DNA of 40,985 nt from Opitutia bacterium (GTDB taxonomy: Bacteria; Verrucomicrobiota; Kiritimatiellia; CAIQIC01; Lenti-01), in assembly GCA_009928955.1 (NCBI GenBank), contig SABN01000019.1, positions 1 through 40,985 of the forward strand, written 5' to 3'. Shown here piece by piece: positions 15,001 to 24,000 of the stretch. The stretch's first letter is position 1, and every line of letters begins with the position of its first letter. Made by a program: the position numbers and the translations under genes. The notes below the pieces were generated by a model that saw only the letters and a list, made by a program, of their open reading frames with translations, did not search any database and had not been told where the DNA came from.

Positions 15001-18000
15001 AGAGAACTGTCATGACGTTGGCGGTCTTGGCCGCATTGGCTGCCTCTGGTTGGGCCCGGACCATCTATGTGGCCACCAACGGGCAGCATGTCGCGCCCTT
15101 CACCAATTCGTGGGTTGCCGCCACCAACATTCAGTCGGCGGTGGACGTCGCCACGAACGGGGATGTCGTGTTGGTCGGAGATGGAACATATTTGCTGCCG
15201 ACAACGGTCAGCATCACCAATGGCATCACGTTGATGAGCATGGGCGGACCGCAATCTACAGTCCTGAACGGAAGGGGGCTGGTTCGGGGGTTGTATCTGG
15301 ACCACACCAACGCGCGAGTGGAGGGATTCACCATCCAATCTTGCGTTGCAACCGCGTATGGGTCACCGGCGCTTGCCCAAGGCGGCGGCATTTTTGCCCA
15401 GCGCGCGGCCCTGATCGACTCCTGCATCATCTTCAGCAATCGCGTCGAGGGATATGGTTCGGATTGGACGGGAGGCGCTGGATATGGACAGGGCGCGGGG
15501 ATCTATGCGACGAGCAACCTTACGATTCGCAATTGTTTGATTCATGCCAATTCCGCCCGCGGAGAAGGCGGGGATGGGTGGTATGATATGTACGGTCCCG
15601 GCGGACCTGGCGGCAATGGATATGGCCAGGGAGGTGGGCTGTATGCAACGGGTCCGGTGAATGTGGAAAACTGCACGATTTCCCGCAATCAAACCATGGG
15701 AGTCGGTGGAAATGGCGGTGGATGGGAGGGGAGTCCGGGAACAGGTTACGCAGAGGGTGGGGGCGTGTTTGCGGTTACCTCCGCAGTGCTCGTGGTCAAT
15801 TCGATCATCCAACTGAATATGGCCGGGGATGCCATCCAGAATTGGACAGGAGGAACCTACACCTATACCTGCGCGGCTCCCCAACCCGACGGGGCCGGCA
15901 ACATTTCCGACCATCCGCAGTTCGTGACTCCCGCCACGGGAAACTATCACCTTGCCGTTTCTTCCCCCTGTCTCGATGCGGGGCGCACCAACGATGTGAC
16001 CGTGGACCGCGACTTGGAGGATAATCCGCGAATCGTCAATAGCTCGGTGGACATGGGAGCCTATGAGCATCCGGGCACGACGACCGGATTGAGGGTTACC
16101 TTGCATCCATCCGAAGCCGTGGCGGCAGGGGCGCAATGGCGCGTGGATGGGGGCTCCTGGCAGAATAGCGGAACATACATATCGGGGTTGCCGGTGGGAA
16201 TACACATCATCCAATGCATTACGGTTGACGGTTTTCTAGCCCCCGCCGACCAGGAAACATCCATAACGACCGGACGGACCGCATCACTCAACGGCCTGTA
16301 CGTCCGGATGGTGCCGCCATCCATCGGCATTCATCCCGTTTCCCAAACCAACATCGCCGGGGCCTCCGTATCCTTCAGCGTTGTCGCCGGAGGACCTGCT
16401 CCGTTGCATTATCAATGGCATAAAGACGCGGCGCTCATCCCGGGCGCTACGAATAGCGAGTATGACTTACCAGCGCTGGAGCCATCCGATGCCGGCGATT
16501 ATCGGTGCGGGGTCAGCAATGCGTATGGGGCCGTGACATCCGCGGTGGCCACCCTGACCGTTCAGGGGGGTATTCATTACGTAAGGCTGGACAGTCCCAC
16601 GCCAACCCATCCCTACACCAACTGGGCGACCGCCGCCACGAACATCCAGGCCGCCGTGGATGCCGCGATCATACCGGGATCCCTGGTTTTGGTCACCAAT
16701 GGCGTCTATGCGACCGGGCAGCAAAGGCTGCCCGGGATGTCGTTGACCAACCGCGTGACGATTACCAATGCCATCCGGGTGCGCAGCGTGAACGGGCCGA
16801 CCGTCACCTTCATCCAAGGCGCAAAAGATCCGCTGACCACCAATGGCAATGCCGCGATACGCTGCGTGTGGATGGCCAACGGCGCCTCGCTGGCGGGATT
16901 CACCCTGACCAATGGCGCCACCCGGGCCTTCTCATTTGACGCCGACAGTCGGGGCGGCGGCCTCTGGTGTCCAAGCACCAATGCGTTTGTTTCCAACTGT
17001 GTGTTTGCCGGAAATTCGGCCTTCGATGGCGGCGGAGCGTATGGCGGCACGCTGGAGTACTGCACCTTGACCGGCAATTGGGCCCAAGCCCACGGGGGCG
17101 GGGCCTACACGGGCATTTTGAACAACTGCGTGTTGGCCGGCAATTGGGCCCGGACCAACGGCGGCGGCGTGTATGGCGGCACGCTGAACAACTGCACGTT
17201 GACCGGCAATGTGGCCAACGGCAGTGGCGGCGGGGCATACACAGGCCGGCTGAACAACTGCACGCTGGCCGGCAATTCTGCCAGTTCCTACGGCGGCGGG
17301 TCGTACTATGGCATGCTGACCAACTGTACGCTTTCCAGCAATACGGCCAGTTCCGGGGGGGGCTCGTACTACGGCACGCTGGACAACTGCACGTTGACCA
17401 GCAACTCGGCCACCGACTCCTGGAGCGGCGGCGGGGGCGGATCGTACTACGGCACCCTGAACAACTGCACTTTGGCCGGCAATTCGGCTCGTTCCTACGG
17501 CGGCGGCACGTACGGTGGTGCGTTAAGCAACTGCACGCTGGCCAGCAATTCGGCCTACTCCGGCGGCGGGGCGTATAACGGCACGTTGTACAACTGCGCG
17601 CTCTATGGGAATTCTGCAGGTTTTTCCGGTGGCGGCGTGAGGGGCGGCACGCTAAACAACTGCACGTTGACTGGCAATTCGGCGACCAATTCGGGCGGCG
17701 GCTCGTCTGGTGGCACGTTGAACAACTGCATCGTGTATCACAACGTGTCGCCCGGCGGAGCGAATTATTCTGGCGGCACATTCAACTATTCGTGCGCCTT
17801 GCCGGTGCCGACCAACGGCACGGGCAATATCGCCGACAACCCGCTTTTGCTGAATTCCGCCCACATCGCCGCCAATTCCCCATGTATTGGAGCCGGCCGA
17901 ACGAATTATTCCAGCGGTGTGGATATCGACGGCGAGCCCTGGCGTGTTCCGCCGGCGATGGGTTGCGACGAGCCCACCCGGCCGGCGACGGGAGCGCTGA

Positions 18001-21000
18001 CGGTGGCCCTTGCCGCCGACGCGACAAACGTGGTTCTCAACTATCCCGTCCGGTTCAGCGGCGATATCCAAGGGGTACCGGTTTCCAACCTCTGGTCCTT
18101 CGGAGATGGCGAATACTTGGCCAATCAAACCTTTGAGGTCAGCCATGCCTGGGCCGCGACCGGCCTGTATGCCGTGGTCTTGCGGGCGTGGAATGACGAC
18201 CATCCGGGCGGGGTGGCGGCGACCGTGCAGGTTCGCATCGTGACGGGCGTCCATTATGTAAATAGTTCCAACGCGGCTCCGGCGGCGCCCTATGACAGTT
18301 GGGAAAAGGCCGCGACAAACATCCAAGATGCCGTGGATGCGGCAACCCTGCCCGCTTCCGTGGTTTTGGTTATGAATGGCGTTTATGGAACCGGGGGCCG
18401 GCCGGCAACGGGAGCGTCCCTGACCAATCGGGTGACGATCACGAACACCATAACGGTTCGCAGCGTGAATGGCCCGGCCGTCACCATCATCCAGGGAACG
18501 CAAGTCCCGGAAACCACCAATGGCAATGCCGCCGTCCGGTGCGTTTGGATGACCAACGGAGCGACCCTTTCCGGGTTCACACTGACCAATGGCGCCACGC
18601 GCGAAACAGGCGGAAATGATTGCTATGGCGGCGGCATCTGGTGCGCCAGTACCAACGAAACTGTTTCTAATTGTGTGGTATCCGGCAATTCGGCTTATTT
18701 TTCCGGTGGCGGGTCGCATTACGGCACGCTGGATAACTGCGTTCTTTCCGGCAATACGGCCGGTTCGGGCGGTGGTTCACACTATGCTGCGCTGAACAAC
18801 TGTACACTGTCGGACAATGCGGCGTCAGCAAACGGCGGCGGCACGTTCTATGGAACGCTGCAGAATTGCACTTTGACAAGCAATTCGGCTAGCACTGGTG
18901 GCGGTTCATACTATGGGACGTTGAGCAACTGCACGGTAACCGGCAATTCGGCCCGCAGCGATGGCGGCGGAGCGTATTACGGCGTGCTGACCAACTGCAC
19001 GCTGATTGGCAATTCTGCTACCAATAGGGGCGGCGGCGCGTATTCCGGCACGCTGAGAAACTGTGCGTTGACCGGCAATTCGGCGGGCAACAGCGGTGGC
19101 GGCTCGCACTCCGGCTCGCTGGACAACTGCACCTTGACGGGCAATTCGGCCGGTTCGTCCGGCGGCGGATCCTCTGGCGGCAGCCTGTACAACTGCATTG
19201 CATATTACAACACGGCGCCGGCCTCTCCAAACTACAGTGGCAATCCTGAATATAGTTGCATAACTCCAACGCCGATTGGCGGCACGGGCAACATCACCAA
19301 CGAGCCCCGTCTGGCGAGTGCCACCCATCTGGCGGCGGATTCGCCGTGTATCGGCAAGGGCCGCAGTTCCTATGCATCCGGGACCGATATCGACGGACAA
19401 GCATGGCGCAGTCCCCCCGCCATGGGTTGCGACGAGGTCTATGCCGGCTCGATCACAGGGGCCTTGAGCGTCAGCGCGTGGGCGTTTCCCGCCAACGTGG
19501 CCGTGGGCTTTCCGGTGCAGTTCCGGGCGGATATCTCCGGTCGGGCGACGGCAAGCGCATGGCAATGGGGAGATGGCACTGCGATCGCGAGCAATCAGCC
19601 GTATGCGACCCACGCCTTTTCCTCGGCTGGAACCTATGCCGTTGTGCTCAGGGCCTACAACGAAACCTATCCCCTCGGTGTGGCGGCCACGGTAACGGTG
19701 CAGGTGGCGGCCCAGGCGGTCCATTATGTGAACATTGCGAATGCAACACCCTCCACGCCGTTCACGACGTGGGCCACGGCAGCGACAAACATCCAGGATG
19801 CGGTGGATGCGGCCTCGCAGCCCGGCGCCTTGGTCCTCGTCAGCAACGGGGTGTATGCCACGGGCGGGCGCGTGGTCTTTGGCAGCATGACCAACCGCGT
19901 GGCCATCACCAAACCCGTCACGGTACGGAGCGTCAACGGGCCCGGCGCGACGATCATCCAGGGGGCTTGGCATCCGGTCCAGACCAATGGCAACGCGGCG
20001 GTGCGCTGCGTCTATGTGGGGAACAACGCAATCCTATCGGGTTTCACCCTTACCAACGGCGCCACCCGGGCGAGCGGCGACGAAGTTCGCGAACAAAGCG
20101 GCGGCGGCGCTTGGTGCGAAGCTTCCGGATCGTTGAGCAATTGCGTCATTTCCGGCAATGCGGCCTACCGCTATGGGGGCGGTTCGTGCCACGGCACGCT
20201 GGACAACTGCACGCTCACCGGCAATTCGTCAGCCATATACTGGTGCGGTGGCGGCGGATCATATTACGGCGTATTGAATAACTGCATGTTAACGGGAAAT
20301 ACAGCTGAAACCTATGGCGGTGGCGCCTACAACGGCTCGCTGAACAACTGTACGTTGACCGGCAATTCTGCATCATCCGGCGGTGGAACGTATGACAGCA
20401 TATTGAACAACTGCACGATCTATAATAATTCGGCTAACTCTGGCGGAGGCGCGTTTGGAGGTTTACTTAACAATTGTACGTTATCTGGCAATTTAGCAAA
20501 TTCTGGTGGCGGATCATACTCAGCTACGCTAAGGAACTGTACATTGTTGAACAACTCGGCGACCAACTCCGGCGGCGGATCATACCAAGGCGCATTGATC
20601 AACTGTACGATCACCGGAAATTCAGCCGCGACCAATGGCGGCGGCGTTTTTTATAGCACGTTGAGGAACTGCGCGTTGGCTGGCAACGCCGCCCAATATG
20701 GCGGCGGGTCATACCAAGGCTCGCTGATCAACTGCACCTTGGGGGGCAACCGGGCCAATCAGGGTGGTGGCGCGTACGACGGAACGTTGACCAACTGCAT
20801 CGTCTATCACAACCAGGCGCAGGAAGGGCCGAATTACTCCGGCTCCATCCTCGGCTACAGTTGTACAACGCCGGCGTATAGTGGCGGCGGCAACATCACC
20901 GCCGACCCCCGTTTGGCGAGCGCCTCCCATCTTTTGGCGGACTCTCCGTGCATCGGCGCGGGCAACCGCACCAATGCGGCGGGAACCGACATCGACGGGG

Positions 21001-24000
21001 AGGCCTGGCTCAATCCGCCTTCCATGGGATGCGATGAAGTGCATGCCGGGGCGATCACGGGGGCCTTGGGCGTCAGCATCTGGGCCGCGCCCACGAATGT
21101 GGCGGTGGGCTTTCCCATCCAATTCCGGGCGGATGTCACGGGCCGCCCGACGGGAACCGCGTGGCAGTGGGGGGATGGATCGGCAGTTGCCAGCAACCAG
21201 CCGTTTACCACTCATGCCTATGCGACAGCCGGTACCTATGCCGTGGTTTTGCGGGCCTACAATGCTACTTATCCCCTTGGCGTGGCGGCCACGGTGACGG
21301 TGCAGGTGGTGGCGCAGGCGGTCCATTACGTGAATATTGCGAATGCGACGCCCTCCTCGCCCTTCACGTCATGGGCCACGGCGGCGACAAATATCCAGGA
21401 CGCGGTGGATGCGGCTTCGCAACATGGCGCCTTGGTCCTGGTCAGCAACGGGGTGTATGCCACGGGAGGACGGGTGGTTCATGGGGGGCTGACCAACCGC
21501 GTGGTGATTACCAACGCCGTCGTGGTGCGCAGCGTCAACGGGCCAGGAGCCACGATCATCCAAGGCGCATGGCATCCCGGCACGACCAACGGCAACGCGG
21601 CGGTGCGTTGCGCCGTTGTCGGGGACAATGCCGTGCTCTCGGGCTTTACGCTGACCAATGGCGCCACCCGGGCGAGCGGCGATTTGTCGCGCGAACAAAG
21701 CGGCGGCGGCGCGTGGTGCGAGGCTTCCGGGGGGGTGAGCAATTGCGTCATTTCCGGCAATTCGGCCTACCGCCATGGAGGCGGCGCGTGCTACGGCACG
21801 CTGAATAACTGTACGCTCGCCGGCAATTCGGCCTCCTATGGCGGCGGGGCCTATTATTCCACGCTGAATAATTGCATGATCTCCGGCAATTCGGCCCCCA
21901 ACAACTACGGTGGGGGTTCGTACTATGGCACGTTGAGCAACTGCACGATCTCCGGGAATTCTGCTTATCTTGGAGGCGGATCCAGCCATAGTGTCATGAC
22001 TGATTGCACGTTGACCGGCAATGTCGCCGCCAACGGCGGTGGGGCCTATTACAGCGCTTTGAACAACTGCACGGCGACTAGCAATTCGGCCACCATCAAC
22101 GGCGGCGGGGCGTATGACTCTGCATTACACAACTGTACGTTGACCGCCAATGTCGCTACCAACGGCGGTGGATCCTATTACGGCACGCTGACCGGCTGCA
22201 TCCTGACCGGCAATACCGCCACCAACGGCGGCGGGTCGTATGCGGGAACGCTCAACAACTGCCTCTTGACGAACAATTCGGCCAGCCGCTCCGGTGGCGG
22301 ATCGTACACCGGCAGGCTGAGCAACTGCACCATCTCCGGCAATACGGCTGCCTATTCCGGCGGCGGGACGTACAATGGCATATTGAGCAATTGTTCAATT
22401 TCTGGCAATGTGGCCGTCTTTGGGGGCGGCGCGCATTTCGGCGCTCTGAGCAATTGTACGATCTCCGGCAATTCGGCTTCCACCAACGGCGGTGGCGCGT
22501 GTCAAAGCACGTTGAGAAACTGCGCGTTGGTCGGCAATTCGGCCGGCGGGGCGGGCGGCGGGGCGTACAACAGCACACTGAACAACAGCACGTTGACCGG
22601 CAATTCGGCCAACGCCGGCGGCGGCTCGGCTTATGGGACGCTGACCGATTGCGTTGTGTATTATAACACGGCGCTAACCGGGCCGAATTACTCTGGCGGA
22701 TCGTTCAGTTTCAGTTGCGCGACTCCTGCGCCGGGCGGAACGGGCAACATCGCCAACGAACCCCGCCTGGCGAGCGCCTTCCATCTGGCGGCGGGTTCGC
22801 CGTGCATCGGCGCAGGCAGCACCAATGCCTCGGGAACCGATATCGATGGGGAGGCGTGGCAGAATCCGCCTTCCATGGGCTGCGATGAAGTGCATGCCGG
22901 CGCGATCACGGGAACATTGGGCGTCAGCATCTGGGCGACACCCACGAACGCGGCGGTGGGCTTCCCCATTCAGTTCCGGGCGGACATCGCCGGACGAACA
23001 ACAAGAAGCGTGTGGCACTGGGGTGATGGCTCTGCCGTTGCCAGCAACCAGCCATATGCCTCCCACGCCTTTGCGTCGGTTGGGACCTATGCCGTTGTGC
23101 TCAGGGCCTACAACGAAACCTATCCCTCTGGGTTGGCGGCCACTGTGACGGTGCAGGTGGCGGCGCAAGCGATCCATTATGTGAGCATTGGCAATGCAAC
23201 CCCCTCCGCGCCGTTCACGTCGTGGGCCACGGCGTCGACAAACATCCAAGACGCCGTGGATGCGGCTTCACAGCCAGGCGCATTGATTCTGGTCAGCAAT
23301 GGGTTGTATGCCACGGGCGGGCGGGTGGTCCATGGCAGCATGACCAACCGGTTGGCGATCAACAAACCCGTCACCGTACGCAGCATCAACGGCCCGGGGG
23401 TGACAATCATCCAGGGGGCGCGGCATCCGGGCGCGACCAATGGCAACGCGGCGGTGCGCTGCGTCTATGTGGGAACCAACGCGCTGCTCTCGGGCTTTAC
23501 GCTAACCAACGGCGCCACCCGGACGAGCGGCGATATCCTTCGCGAGCAAAGCGGCGGTGGGGTTTGGTGCGAGGCTTCCGGGGTGTTGAGCAACTGCACT
23601 GTGACGGGCAACGCGGCGAGTTCCGCCGGCGGCGGAGTGTTCAGTGGAACGTTGGACAACTGCATGGTGGGCGGCAACTGGGTTGCGACCAATGGCGGGG
23701 GAGTCGCCTATGGCACCCTGAACAACTGCATTTTGACCGGAAATATGGCGAGAGCCAACGGCGGAGGCTCGTATTATGGAACGTTTCAGAACTGCACGTT
23801 GGTTGGGAATTCTGTATCTGGTAATGATTATGATTACCATTATGGTGGGGGGGCGTACTACGGCACGTTGAGCAACTGCACCCTGACCGGCAATTCGGTA
23901 TATGGTTATTACAGTTATGGGGGCGGCTCGTTCGCCGGCACGTTGAACAACTGCACATTGACCGGCAATTCGGCCAGCGAAGGCGGCGGGACGCATAATG